64,000 nt of DNA from Candidatus Dormiibacterota bacterium. GTDB taxonomy: Bacteria > Chloroflexota > Dormibacteria > Aeolococcales > Aeolococcaceae. This document shows, piece by piece, positions 46,686-56,086 of the stretch (position 1 is the stretch's first letter; each line of letters starts with the position of its first letter). Where the stretch lies: the NCBI GenBank assembly GCA_003153505.1, contig PLZA01000015.1:62001-126000 (forward strand). Direction: 5' to 3'. Made by a program: the position numbers and the translations under genes. The notes beneath the pieces are model-generated. The model searched no databases and had not been told where the DNA came from. It was given only the letters and a program-made list of their open reading frames with translations.

Positions 46686-46779
46686 GAGCGTGCATTGTGC
46701 CCCGCCCGTATAGTGGAGACGGAGTGGTCCAAGGGCTGATGGGGATATTCGCGGCAACGACGGGGTTTGGAGACATGCC

Positions 46780-48690
46780 ATGAGGATCGGCCGCGGGAGG
46801 CGTCCACGCAGGCGAGACCCAAGACGGCGTTTTCGCAATCGCCTCCTCCTGGGCATGGTGGGTGTCGCCCTGCTGCCGCTGGTCGCCTTCGCAGTGCTCG
46901 CGGTCCTGGAGCTCGACACGATCGCCAAGAGCACGGCCAATGCGACCGAGACGGCGATCCTCCAGCGCCAGCAGGCGCTGAACGACGCGGCGCTCGACAG
47001 CCGTGCCCTGGAGCTCGACCGCACGATGGGCGCCATCAACACCGACGTGCAGGAGGGCCTGACCAGCGCACTCGGCAAGGCCCTGACTCAACCGCAGCCG
47101 CCGCCCAAGGCGGGACAGCAGCTGAGCAATTACGTGGAGCCGCCTGGCTCCGTCGCTCCAGACCCGAAGTTCGCCGCCGCGAGCGCCTCCCTCCAGGTCG
47201 TCCAGGGGGTGACGCTGGTACTCAAGGACAACACGGCGATCAACAACGTCTGGTTCGAGGACCCGAAGACGGGAGAGCTTCGCGTCTACCCGCCGGTCCC
47301 GGGTGGGGCCGTAGCGCTCGCGGCTGACGGCTATGACGCGTCCCACCCCGAACTGCGCAGTCGGGTCCCCGTGCTGGCGACGTCGGAAGGCGGGCAGGCA
47401 GCCGCCACCCAGCCGAACGTGTGGGCGCAGCCGGATATCCCAGCGGTCAGCCCCAACGGACCGTTCTGGACCGATCCCTACCCACTGATCGAGGACGCGG
47501 AGGTCGGTGTCAGCGCCTGGTACCAGGGACCGTCCAACATTCTCGTGGGGGTGGATGTCTCGCTGACGAAGCTCATCCAGCCTGCCTTCGGCTCGGCATC
47601 GAGCACCGTCGACCCGCTGATCATCAGCGCGACGGGCGCGGTGGTCTACGCCTCACCCCAATCCGTGACCGACTTCCCGAACGCCACCGCGGGCTTACCG
47701 TTCAGCGTGGCACAGACACGGTTCATGAATTCGCTGCGGCGCATGGAGGCCACCGGCAACCTACCCGCCGCGCCGCTCACCGCGATGCTCGACAAGCAGA
47801 GCACGGACGTCTTCACCGCACCGGTCTACAGCGGCCACTGGATCATCGCCAACCCGGTGCCGCTGAGCGCACTCGAGCCTAGCCTCACCGCACTCACCCT
47901 CGGCATCAACGACAGCGTTCACCGTCTGTTCCCGGTGACGGTGCTGCCGGTGCTGATCCTGCTGGTCGGCCTGGCGTTCATCGCCACAACGCTGCTCTCC
48001 CGCCGGATGTACCTGCCGGTGCAGGCGCTCACCGACCATGCGGTGCTCGAGGAGCGCACCCGGCTCGCGCGGGAGATCCACGACACGCTCGCCCAGCAGT
48101 TGACCGGCATCGTGCTGGAGCTGGAAGCCGCAGACACACTGCTCAATCGCGGATCGGAAGGGCGGGCGAAGTCCTCGGTGGAGAAGGCCCGTGAGCTCGC
48201 CCGGGGCGCACTCCAGGAGGCACGCCGGTCGGTGTGGAATTTGCGCCCCGCTCCGCTGTCCGCGACCGGGCTCGTCGCGGCGATTGGCCACGAGGTCGAA
48301 ACCTGGGAGGAGCGCACCGGCATCCCGGCGCGCTTCCGGGCGCGCTCGGTGCCGATGCATCCACCGCTGTCACCCACCGCCGAAGTCGCACTCCTCCGGA
48401 TCGGTCAGGAGGCGCTGTCCAACGCGGCGCGTCATGGCAAGCCCGCGCACCTCGACGTCGAGCTGCGCGCCCACGCGCAGGAGTTGGTGTTCTCGGTCCA
48501 CGACGACGGAGTCGGCTTCGACCCCTCAGCAAGTGCGCCACGCGAAGACTGTTTCGGCCTCGACGGCATGGCCGAACGGGCGCGCAGTGCCGGGGGCTCG
48601 CTCACGGTGGTGAGCGCTCCGGGTCAGGGCACGACGATCACCACCAGGCTTCCGTTCACCGAAGCCGTGGCTGAAGCGGTCAGCGCATGA
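46780..48690 (+). CDS. NarL-family sensor histidine kinase
   Basis: The 636-residue protein has two transmembrane helices (about 22-45 and 385-408) bounding a large external sensor region, then a HisKA_3 dimerisation domain with phospho-acceptor His434 in RLAREIHDTLAQQL and an HATPase_c domain ending with VHDDGVGF and FGLDGMAERARSAGG. It should phosphorylate the response regulator encoded directly after it. The signal is unknown. A GGAG lies 7 bases before the ATG, and the leader is about 60 bases if the TATAGT at 46709 is the -10. The divergent neighbour is the peptide-binding lipoprotein, a possible co-sensor. Confidence 0.94.
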   Translation: MRIGRGRRPRRRDPRRRFRNRLLLGMVGVALLPLVAFAVLAVLELDTIAKSTANATETAILQRQQALNDAALDSRALELDRTMGAINTDVQEGLTSALGKALTQPQPPPKAGQQLSNYVEPPGSVAPDPKFAAASASLQVVQGVTLVLKDNTAINNVWFEDPKTGELRVYPPVPGGAVALAADGYDASHPELRSRVPVLATSEGGQAAATQPNVWAQPDIPAVSPNGPFWTDPYPLIEDAEVGVSAWYQGPSNILVGVDVSLTKLIQPAFGSASSTVDPLIISATGAVVYASPQSVTDFPNATAGLPFSVAQTRFMNSLRRMEATGNLPAAPLTAMLDKQSTDVFTAPVYSGHWIIANPVPLSALEPSLTALTLGINDSVHRLFPVTVLPVLILLVGLAFIATTLLSRRMYLPVQALTDHAVLEERTRLAREIHDTLAQQLTGIVLELEAADTLLNRGSEGRAKSSVEKARELARGALQEARRSVWNLRPAPLSATGLVAAIGHEVETWEERTGIPARFRARSVPMHPPLSPTAEVALLRIGQEALSNAARHGKPAHLDVELRAHAQELVFSVHDDGVGFDPSASAPREDCFGLDGMAERARSAGGSLTVVSAPGQGTTITTRLPFTEAVAEAVSA

Positions 48691-49289
48691 TCAGCGTGCT
48701 CGTGGCTGACGACCATCCCGTGGTTCGGGACGGCCTGTGCACGATGCTCGAGCTCGAGCCGGACATCAAGGTGGTCGGCAGGGCAAGCGACGGTGTCGAG
48801 GCGGTGGAGCTGGCGCGCCGGACTCACCCGGACGTGATTCTCCTCGACGTCCAGATGCCGATCATGGACGGCATCGAGGCGCTCAGAAAGATCCGAGCGC
48901 GCGACCCCGAGGCTCGGGTGATCGTCCTCACCACGTACCGCAACGAGGACTACATCTTCCCGTCGCTCAAGGCCGGCGCACTCGGGTACCTCCTCAAGGA
49001 TGCGACCCGCGAGGAGCTGGCCGGCGCGATCAGGGCGGTCGCCGCCGGGGAGTCGTTGCTCGATCCGCAGCTGGTCAGCGCCGCGGCCGAGCACATGCCG
49101 TCGATCACCCGGCGGGAACGCGATGTGCTGCGCCTGATGGCCGACGGCAAGAACAACGCGGAGATCGCGGTGCTGCTCTTCCTCAGCGAGAACACCGTCA
49201 AGACCCACGTGAGCAACATCCTCGAGAAGCTCGGATGCAAGGATCGCGCCGCCGCGGTGCTGCTGGCCTGGAGACGCCACATCATCTAG
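48687..49289 (+). CDS. NarL/LuxR-type response regulator
   Basis: The 200-residue protein has a receiver domain (Asp8/Asp9, phospho-acceptor Asp54 in ILLDVQMP, Thr in VLTTYR, Lys in YLLKDA) and a C-terminal LuxR-type helix-turn-helix (about 135-195, SENTVKTHVSNILEKLGCKDR). The ATG overlaps the kinase stop as ATGA, so the pair is translationally coupled. Its targets are unknown; the aspartate-family operon begins 22 bases later but has its own promoter-like box. Confidence 0.95.
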   Translation: MISVLVADDHPVVRDGLCTMLELEPDIKVVGRASDGVEAVELARRTHPDVILLDVQMPIMDGIEALRKIRARDPEARVIVLTTYRNEDYIFPSLKAGALGYLLKDATREELAGAIRAVAAGESLLDPQLVSAAAEHMPSITRRERDVLRLMADGKNNAEIAVLLFLSENTVKTHVSNILEKLGCKDRAAAVLLAWRRHII

Positions 49290-49296
49290 CCCCCAA

Positions 49297-49302
49297 TAGA
49301 CT
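49297..49302 (+). promoter_or_regulatory. Probable -10 box (TAGACT) of the hom-thrC-thrB-lysC operon
   Basis: TAGACT ends 9 bases before the hom ATG, in the 22-base gap after the response-regulator gene, and there is no ribosome-binding site. It suggests a leaderless transcript distinct from the two-component operon. Confidence 0.45.
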
Positions 49303-49311
49303 GTCCCGGCA

Positions 49312-50586
49312 ATGGAATCGGTGGGCGTTGGTCTGCTCGGGCTTGGAACGGTCGGAACCGCTGTCGCCAGGCGACTCATCGACGAGTGGGAATTGCTCGG
49401 TGAGCGGGCGGGTGCGACTCCGGTGTTGCGTGCGGTCGCCGTGCGCGACCTGTCGCGGCCGCGAGAGGTCGACCTCAAGAACGCCCGGCTCGTCGCCGAC
49501 CCCGGTGCGGTGGTGGCCGATCCGGCGATCGGGATCATCGTCGAGGCGATCGGAGGCACCGATCCCGCTACGGCGCTCATCGAGTCGTCGCTGCGTGCCG
49601 GCAAGACCGTGGTGACGGCGAACAAGGCCGTGATGGCCGAGTCGGGCCCGCGCCTCACCGCCATCGCCGCCGAGCACAGCGCGCGCCTGTACTTCGAAGC
49701 CAGTGTCGGCGCTGGACTGCCGGTCATCGGGTTGCTCCGTGGCAGCCTGCTCGGCGACCGCATCGCCACGCTCGACTGCGTCATCAACGGCACGACCAAC
49801 GTCATCCTCACCCAGATGCGCACCGCGGGCGTGAGCTTCGAGGTTGCGCTGGCTGACGCCCAGCGTCGTGGATTCGCCGAGGCCGACCCATCGCTCGACG
49901 TCGACGGCTGGGACGCCGTCCATAAGCTGGTGATCCTCGCCTGGTTGGGCCTGGGGTCACGAGTGGCGCCGGCAGCCGTTGACCGAGTGGGGATTCGCCA
50001 TGTGGCCGGAGCCGACGTCGCAGCGCTCGCGCAGCTCGGCTACCGGGTCCGCCTGGTCGCGCACGCGGAGCGCGCGCCCGGTGGCGCGGCCGTCCATCTC
50101 CGGGTGCGACCGACCGCCGTCGCCACTGGACACCTCCTCCACGACGTGGAGGATGCTGACAACGCTGTCGTCATCTCGAGCGACCTCGCGGGCAGAGTCA
50201 TGCTCCGGGGGCTCGGCGCCGGAGGCGCGTCGACCGCGAGCGCGGTGGTGAGCGACATCGTCACAGCGGTGCGCGAGCGCAAGGCGCCGGCGGATCGCGC
50301 GGTGTCCGCGCCCGTCGAGGCCAGGTTGCTGACCGAGGAAGACGTCGAGGTCGCCGGATACGTCCGGATTCGCCTCTCGCCCGAAGCCGACGCTCGAGCC
50401 CTTGTGCTCCAGGCGCTCGAGGACCGTGGCATCCCCGTCGACGCAGCTGTCGACGCGCCCGGCTCCGAGCTGATCGTCCTCACCGGCACCGCGCCGCGCG
50501 CCGTCCACGACCGGGCGCTCGAGACGCTGGACACGCTGACGCATGTGGATGAGATCCTCGGCGCCCTCGACCGGGCCGAGGCGTAG
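49312..50586 (+). CDS. hom: Homoserine dehydrogenase
   Basis: The 424-residue protein reduces aspartate semialdehyde to homoserine. It has the Rossmann start GLLGLGTVGTAV, the catalytic region (VVTANKAVMAE, FEASVGAGLPVI, LDCVINGTTNVILTQM, GFAEADPSLDVDGWDAVHKL) and a C-terminal ACT domain (about 345-420) for threonine feedback. Length is typical of monofunctional enzymes with ACT. It opens an operon with thrC, thrB and lysC. Confidence 0.96.
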   Translation: MESVGVGLLGLGTVGTAVARRLIDEWELLGERAGATPVLRAVAVRDLSRPREVDLKNARLVADPGAVVADPAIGIIVEAIGGTDPATALIESSLRAGKTVVTANKAVMAESGPRLTAIAAEHSARLYFEASVGAGLPVIGLLRGSLLGDRIATLDCVINGTTNVILTQMRTAGVSFEVALADAQRRGFAEADPSLDVDGWDAVHKLVILAWLGLGSRVAPAAVDRVGIRHVAGADVAALAQLGYRVRLVAHAERAPGGAAVHLRVRPTAVATGHLLHDVEDADNAVVISSDLAGRVMLRGLGAGGASTASAVVSDIVTAVRERKAPADRAVSAPVEARLLTEEDVEVAGYVRIRLSPEADARALVLQALEDRGIPVDAAVDAPGSELIVLTGTAPRAVHDRALETLDTLTHVDEILGALDRAEA

Positions 50587-50595
50587 GCGCGCCGC

Positions 50596-51654
50596 ATGAC
50601 CAGCCGCGCCGGGGGCGTCCTCGCCCGCTGGGCCGACCGTCTTTCGCTCCCCGCGGACGCGCCGCATATCAGCCTCGGCGAAGGTGGCACGCCATGCGTC
50701 GCGTCCATGACCATCGGACCTTCGCTCGGCCTCGCCTCGCTGCACTTCAAGCTCGAAGGCCTGAATCCGACCGGCTCGTTCAAGGACCGGGGCATGGTGG
50801 TGGCGGTCGCGGCAGCGCTCCACGAGGGCAGCCGGGCGATCATCTGCGCCTCCACCGGGAACACCAGCGCGTCGGCTGCCGCATATGGCGGGCGCTTCGG
50901 CCTGCGTACGGTCGTTGTCGTGCCGAGAGGCCACATCGCCTCCGGAAAGCTTGTGCAGGCGCGGGTCCACGGTGCGGCGGTGGTGAGCATCAACGGGGGA
51001 TTCGATGTCGCGCTCCGGATCGTGCGCGAGCTCTGCGAGCGGCATCCGGTCACCCTCGTCAACAGCGTGAACCCGAACCGCATCGAAGGCCAGAAGACCG
51101 CTGCATTCGAGATCGTCGACGAGCTCGGCGACGCTCCCGACGTGCTCGCACTTCCGGTGGGCAACGCGGGCAACATCACCGCGTACTGGCGCGGCTTTCG
51201 CGAGGAGCATCGCGACGGACGCACAACCCGGCTCCCGCGCATGTTCGGCGGCCAGGCGGCGGGCGCGGCGCCGCTCGTCCTGGGGCGCCCGGTCGACGAT
51301 CCGCAGACGGTCGCGACGGCCATACGGATCGGCAACCCGGCGTCGTGGCAGGGGGCGATCGACGCTCGCGACCAGTCGGAGGGACTGATCGCGTCGGTCG
51401 ACGACGAGGCGATCCTCGATGCGCAACGCCGGCTCGCGAGCCTCGAGGGGATCTTCTGCGAGCCTGCGTCGGCCGCGGCGCTGGCCGTCCTCGAGCGCGC
51501 GATCGCCGAAGGGGCCGTTGCTCCCGGCACCCACGCCGTCTGCGTGCTCACCGGCAACGGATTGAAGGACCCCGGCGCCGTCGAGGCTGCCCTCCCACCA
51601 ATCCTGGAGATCCCTGCGGACGCGAGCGCCCTGGCGCGCGCGATCCAGGTCTGA
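50596..51654 (+). CDS. thrC: Threonine synthase
   Basis: The 352-residue PLP fold-type II enzyme converts O-phosphohomoserine to threonine. The PLP lysine is Lys63 in GSFKDRGM; ASTGNTSASAAAY, LPVGNAGNITAYW and VLTGNGLKDP are the other signatures. It is the short class without the N-terminal extension of plant enzymes. It starts 9 bases after hom and ends 6 bases before thrB. Confidence 0.95.
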   Translation: MTSRAGGVLARWADRLSLPADAPHISLGEGGTPCVASMTIGPSLGLASLHFKLEGLNPTGSFKDRGMVVAVAAALHEGSRAIICASTGNTSASAAAYGGRFGLRTVVVVPRGHIASGKLVQARVHGAAVVSINGGFDVALRIVRELCERHPVTLVNSVNPNRIEGQKTAAFEIVDELGDAPDVLALPVGNAGNITAYWRGFREEHRDGRTTRLPRMFGGQAAGAAPLVLGRPVDDPQTVATAIRIGNPASWQGAIDARDQSEGLIASVDDEAILDAQRRLASLEGIFCEPASAAALAVLERAIAEGAVAPGTHAVCVLTGNGLKDPGAVEAALPPILEIPADASALARAIQV

Positions 51655-51660
51655 CCCGGC

Positions 51661-52557
51661 GTGCGCGTCCGCATCGCCGTCCCGGCAAGCGTGGCCAACC
51701 TCGGTCCGGGGTTCGACATCCTCGCGATTGCGCTCCAGCTGCAGAACGACATCCGAGCCGAGCACCGACCGGGCCCGCTGGCGATCGATCCGGGTCCCGG
51801 GGCCGCCGCGGAGCTCAACGATCCCGCGCGCAACCTGGTGACGATCGCCTATGCCGAGGCGTGCGCGGCGTTGGGTGTGGACGCTGCCGGCGTGCAGTTC
51901 ACCTGTGTGCACCGCATCCCCATCGGCCGGGGCATGGGCTCGAGCGCAGCGGCCGCGCTGGCCGGGGTCCTCGTGGCGACGGCGCTGCACCAGGCGCCGT
52001 GGGACGAGAACGACATCCTCGAGCGCGTCGGCGCGCTCGAAGGCCATTGCGACAACGCCGCTGCGGCATTGCTCGGTGGTCTTGCCATCTGCGCGCCGGG
52101 GGCACCCGCAGTACAGCTCGCGGTGTCCGATGACCTGCGCGCGGTGCTCTTCATTCCCGACCAGCCCTTCACCACGACCGAGGCCCGCCAGGTCGTTCCC
52201 ACCACCTTCAGCCGCGCGGACGCGATCTTCAACGCGAGCCACTGCGCGCTGCTCGTGCGCGCGCTGGCGGTCGGCGACCACGCGGCGCTGCGTGTGGCTA
52301 TGCAGGATCGGTGGCACCAGGACGCCCGCTTCGCGCTCATGCCGGGAGCAGGACAGATCGTCGCCGCAGCCAACGACGCCGGCGCATCCGGCGCCGCTCT
52401 GGCGGGCGCCGGACCATCGGTCATCGCCCTGACGCCACTGGACCCCGAGCCGATCGTCAGGGCGATGACCACTGCGGCTGCACGCGCCGGCGTGGCCGGG
52501 AGCACGATGGTCCTCCCACCTCGCAACTACGGCACTCGCGTGGACGTGTCGGCATGA
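51661..52557 (+). CDS. thrB: Homoserine kinase
   Basis: The 298-residue GHMP kinase phosphorylates homoserine. Motifs: VPASVANLGPGFDILAIAL at the N-terminus, the ATP loop IPIGRGMGSSAAA, and ALAGAGPSVIAL near the C-terminus. The GTG start is 6 bases after the thrC stop and the gene's stop overlaps the lysC ATG (ATGA). Confidence 0.95.
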   Translation: MRVRIAVPASVANLGPGFDILAIALQLQNDIRAEHRPGPLAIDPGPGAAAELNDPARNLVTIAYAEACAALGVDAAGVQFTCVHRIPIGRGMGSSAAAALAGVLVATALHQAPWDENDILERVGALEGHCDNAAAALLGGLAICAPGAPAVQLAVSDDLRAVLFIPDQPFTTTEARQVVPTTFSRADAIFNASHCALLVRALAVGDHAALRVAMQDRWHQDARFALMPGAGQIVAAANDAGASGAALAGAGPSVIALTPLDPEPIVRAMTTAAARAGVAGSTMVLPPRNYGTRVDVSA

Positions 52558-53771
52558 CCCGGGTGGTGCAGAAGTACGGGGGATCGAGCGTCGCGACGCC
52601 GATGAAGTTGCGTCGCGTGGCCCGGCGGATCCGCGAGTCCGTCGACGCGGGGAGCGAGGTCGTGGTGGTAGTGAGCGCCATGGGCGACACCACCGATGAG
52701 TTGATCGCGCTCGCCCATCGCGTCACGGCCGACCCGCCCTCGCGCGAGATGGACATGCTGCTGAGCAGTGGAGAGACGATCACCGCGCCGCTGCTCGCGA
52801 TGGCGCTGCACGCCGGGGGCACGCCGGCCATCTCGCTCAGCGGCGCGCAAGCGGGCATCAGAACCAGCCGGGCGCACCGGACCGCGCGCATCGTCGACAT
52901 CGTGCCGCAGCGAGTCCTCGATGAGCTCGAGCGTGGCAACGTCGTGATCGTTGCGGGATTCCAGGGGGCGACCGAGGACATGGATGTCACCACCCTGGGT
53001 CGGGGCGGCTCCGACACGACGGCGGTGGCCCTTGCCGTGGCGATCCACGCCGATCACTGCGAGATCTTCACCGACGTCCCCGGCGTGCACACCGCTGACC
53101 CGCGGATCGTTCCCAACGCGCGCGTGATCGCATCGATCGATTACGACGAGATGCTCGAGCTCGCCTCCGCCGGGGGCCGGGTCATGCATCCACGCGCCGT
53201 CGAGATCGGTGAGGCGTACTCCATGGAGATTCGGGTGCGATCCACGTTCGACAACGAACCGGGGACAATCATCGCGAAGCAGAACAGGATGGAAATTCGC
53301 CAGAAGGTGCGCGCCATCGCGCACGAGACCGACGTCGCCAAGGTGACGATCCTCCGCGTCCCGGACAAGCCGGGAATCGCGGCGTCGATCTTCGGTCCCT
53401 TCGGTGACGCCGGGATCGACATTGACATCGTGCTGCAGAACGTCAGTCACGACGGCACCACCGATCTGAGCTTCACCATCGCCGAGTCACATCTGCCCAA
53501 GGCCCGGCGAATGCTGGGATCGGTGACCAGGAAGGTTCAGGCGCAGGGGTACACGGCCACCGCGGGCGTCGCCAAGGTCACTGTCATCGGGAGCGGGCTG
53601 AGGGGAACGCCGGGGATCTACGCCAAGATCTTCCAGGCACTCGCCGACGCGGGCATCAACATCCAGATGATCGCCACAAGCGAGATCCACGTCACCTGCA
53701 TCATCGACCGGCCGCGGGTCCGTGAGGCTGTCCGTGCACTGCATGCCGCGTTCGAACTGGAAAGGATTTGA
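52554..53771 (+). CDS. lysC: Aspartate kinase
   Basis: The 405-residue protein phosphorylates aspartate, the first step for lysine, threonine and methionine. It shows QKYGGSSV at the start, [12 protein letters not shown] in the catalytic domain, and two ACT domains after about residue 265 ([18 protein letters not shown] and [17 protein letters not shown]), as in feedback-controlled enzymes. ATG 52554 overlaps the thrB stop. No asd gene is in the window. Confidence 0.96.
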   Translation: MTRVVQKYGGSSVATPMKLRRVARRIRESVDAGSEVVVVVSAMGDTTDELIALAHRVTADPPSREMDMLLSSGETITAPLLAMALHAGGTPAISLSGAQAGIRTSRAHRTARIVDIVPQRVLDELERGNVVIVAGFQGATEDMDVTTLGRGGSDTTAVALAVAIHADHCEIFTDVPGVHTADPRIVPNARVIASIDYDEMLELASAGGRVMHPRAVEIGEAYSMEIRVRSTFDNEPGTIIAKQNRMEIRQKVRAIAHETDVAKVTILRVPDKPGIAASIFGPFGDAGIDIDIVLQNVSHDGTTDLSFTIAESHLPKARRMLGSVTRKVQAQGYTATAGVAKVTVIGSGLRGTPGIYAKIFQALADAGINIQMIATSEIHVTCIIDRPRVREAVRALHAAFELERI

Positions 53772-54856
53772 GCCTCAGTGTCGGCATCGTCGGGCTGCCG
53801 AACGCCGGGAAATCGACGCTCTTCAACGCGATGACGCAGGCTGGCGCCGCGGTCGGCAACTACCCGTTCACGACCATCGAGCCGAACACCGGCGTCGTCC
53901 CTGTCCCGGATTCGCGTCTCGACAGGCTCGCCGCGCTGTTCGAGCCGCCCAAGGTGATCCCGGCGACGGTCACCTTCACGGACATCGCGGGGCTGGTGCG
54001 TGGCGCGAGCCGCGGCGAGGGACTCGGCAATCGGTTCCTCGGCCACATCCGCGAAGCCGATGCCACCGCGTTGGTGGTGCGCGCATTCGAGGATCCCGAC
54101 GTCACCCACGTCGAGGGAGGGGTCGATCCCGTCCGGGACTTCGACGTGCTCGAGCTCGAGCTCCAGCTCGCCGACCTCGAGACGGTCACCAAGCGGCTCG
54201 AGCGCACCGAGAAAAGTGCGCGATTGCAGAAGGAGAAGGAGCCCGAGATGATCGCGCTCCTGCACCGCGTCCAGGAGCATCTCGATCAGGGAAAGCCGGT
54301 CCGCACGATGCCGTTGACTCTCGAGGAGCGGTCGATGTTGCGGGAGTTCTGGCTGCTCACCGGTAAGCCGCTCATGGTGGTCGTCAACGTTGCCGAAGCC
54401 GCGGCGGGTGAGCCGGTACCGCAGGAGATCGTGCAACGAGCCGCGCTTGCGGGCGGCGATGCCATCGCCGTCTCGGCGCGCATCGAAAACGACATTGCCG
54501 AGCTCGACGCCGCCGACCGGGCGACATTCCTGCATGACCTGGGGCTCGAGGAGCCCGGCCTCTACCGCGTCGCCCGCAGCGCATACCGGCTCCTGCGCCT
54601 GATCACGTTCTTCACGGCCGGCGACACCGAGGTGCGCGCGTGGAATCTTCGCGAGGGCGAGACCGCGCTCGACGCGGCCGCGAGCGTCCACACCGATATT
54701 GCCCGCGGGTTCATCCGCGCCGAGGTGACCGGCGCGGAGGAACTGCTCGACGCGGGGTCGTATGCAGTGCTACGCGAGCGCGGAAAGCAGCGGCTGGAAG
54801 GTCGCGACTACGTTATGCGTGACGGTGACGTCATCCACGTGCGCTTCAATGTCTGA
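53768..54856 (+). CDS. ychF: Redox-regulated ATPase/GTPase YchF (Obg family)
   Basis: The 362-residue protein is YchF/OLA1: the G1 loop is GLPNAGKST (9-17; many relatives have NVGKS), then NYPFTTIEPNTG, DIAGLVRGASRGEGLGN, and a C-terminal TGS domain ending VIHVRFNV. It binds the ribosome and hydrolyses ATP more than GTP. TTG 53768 is chosen as start because it gives the exact family N-terminal length and overlaps the lysC stop (TTGA). The following lipM-like gene overlaps its end by 8 bases. Confidence 0.95.
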   Translation: MSLSVGIVGLPNAGKSTLFNAMTQAGAAVGNYPFTTIEPNTGVVPVPDSRLDRLAALFEPPKVIPATVTFTDIAGLVRGASRGEGLGNRFLGHIREADATALVVRAFEDPDVTHVEGGVDPVRDFDVLELELQLADLETVTKRLERTEKSARLQKEKEPEMIALLHRVQEHLDQGKPVRTMPLTLEERSMLREFWLLTGKPLMVVVNVAEAAAGEPVPQEIVQRAALAGGDAIAVSARIENDIAELDAADRATFLHDLGLEEPGLYRVARSAYRLLRLITFFTAGDTEVRAWNLREGETALDAAASVHTDIARGFIRAEVTGAEELLDAGSYAVLRERGKQRLEGRDYVMRDGDVIHVRFNV

Positions 54857-55583
54857 GCGTGCGGCCGCGACCGTCGGCCGGCGCCTTGAGCTGATCATCG
54901 ACGCGCCCGCGCCCGGCGAGGAGAACATGCGTCGCGATCTGGCGCTGCTCGACGCCTGCGCGCGCGGAGCGATCCCGGGCGTGGTGCGGCTGTACGGGTT
55001 CCGTCCCGCATGTCTGAGCCTCGGACGCATGCAGCCGCTCGACGACGTCGACCTTGAAGCGTGCGCCCGTGATGGCGTCGACGTCGTGCGCCGACCGAGC
55101 GGCGGGCGCGCGGTGCTGCACGACCAGGAGGCGACCTACGCGGTGGTCTGCAGGTCGACCGACCCGGTCTTCGGTGGCAGGGTCCTCGAATCCTGTTCGC
55201 GAATCCACGAGGCGATTGCAATCGGCCTGGCAACGCTTGGCGTGCACACGATGCCCCGCGCCCTGCCGGCCAACCTGCGCCGGGACGCCCGGGAAGGAGC
55301 CGCGGTGGCTGACTGCTTCGCCCGCCCGGCCGCTCAGGAGCTGCTCGACGACCGGGGCCGCAAGCTGGTGGGCAGTGCCCAGGCGAGACGCGCGGGCGCG
55401 CTGCTCCAGCACGGATCGGTGTTGCTCGAGCCACCACGTGCGGCCGGCTATCTGCATGGCGAAGCGGCGCCGACACTGGGTGGCGTCGGCGTCCGGGAGC
55501 TCCTCGGCCGTCAGGTGAGTCGCGAAGAGCTGGTTGCTGCGCTCGCTGCGGGGTTCGCCCTTTCTCTCGGGTGGCCTTCCTAG
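54849..55583 (+). CDS. lipM: Lipoate/octanoyl transferase (LipM-like)
   Basis: The 244-residue protein belongs to the biotin/lipoate protein ligase superfamily. RRPSGGRAVLHD (81-92), Lys172 in RKLVGSAQAR and LLQHGSVLLE match LipM octanoyltransferases, and Cys156 in ADCFARP sits where LipM has its catalytic cysteine. It would move octanoyl groups from carrier protein to a lipoyl acceptor. A LplA-type ligase is the alternative. The ATG overlaps the 3' end of ychF. This is the last intact gene before a degraded region. Confidence 0.82.
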   Translation: MSERAAATVGRRLELIIDAPAPGEENMRRDLALLDACARGAIPGVVRLYGFRPACLSLGRMQPLDDVDLEACARDGVDVVRRPSGGRAVLHDQEATYAVVCRSTDPVFGGRVLESCSRIHEAIAIGLATLGVHTMPRALPANLRRDAREGAAVADCFARPAAQELLDDRGRKLVGSAQARRAGALLQHGSVLLEPPRAAGYLHGEAAPTLGGVGVRELLGRQVSREELVAALAAGFALSLGWPS

Positions 55584-55700
55584 CCGGCTGTTCGGTCTGC
55601 GATTCCTGAGTGATCGTGGATGCGGTGGTTCGGGTGGGCGGGGATGTGCGCCAGGAAATCTCCGGCGTGCTGAGCCGCAGCACGCGAAATTGGTATCTGA

Positions 55701-55964
55701 GTGCGAATGCCGATGTGCCGGAACGCCGGCGCCAGGTTTGTCCAGAGAGCGGTCGGCTGCGAACATATGTTCCCTACTACAGGAATGTCTAATGCCGCGG
55801 CGGTTGCCGCCCGCTGGCGATGCTCCTCGAGGCGATCCAGCGCTGCGCTGGGCCGGCTCCCGGGCAGCGTCGCCGCGCTCGATGCGGGGGAGATCGGCTT
55901 CGCTCACTTCTCGCTCCTGGCCGGGGTCGCGCGCTCCCTTGGCGCCAAGGCCAGGCCTCGGTAA
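55701..55964 (+). pseudogene. DUF222 (HNH-nuclease N-terminal domain) remnant
   Basis: The end of this short frame reads LGRLPGSVAALDAGEIGFAHF followed by SLLAGVARSLGA, which resembles the DUF222 domain that precedes HNH nucleases in many high-GC bacteria. The rest of the domain, the HNH part and a proper start are missing in this frame. The 503 bases from 55584 to 56086 hold no other gene that I can support. It is read as a broken fragment. Identity rests on one motif. Confidence 0.5.
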
Positions 55965-56086
55965 GGTTTGTCGTGCGCGCTTGCGGGCGAGGCCTACGAT
56001 CTGGTCGCGATCGGTGTTGTCTGCGTCCTCGGCCCGCTCCATACTGTCGGCCTTCTCGTTGCGCACAGCCTCTCAGGGCCTCAGCT

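Noticed and set aside
44859-46739. A 626-codon plus-strand frame opposite the peptide-binding lipoprotein
   Set aside because: No recognisable domain; the opposite strand has a signal peptide, lipobox and family motifs.
49957-52317. A 786-codon minus-strand open frame opposite hom, thrC and thrB
   Set aside because: Composition is typical of antisense reading in GC-rich DNA (Arg/Asp/His-rich, no motifs), and the plus strand carries three recognised enzymes.
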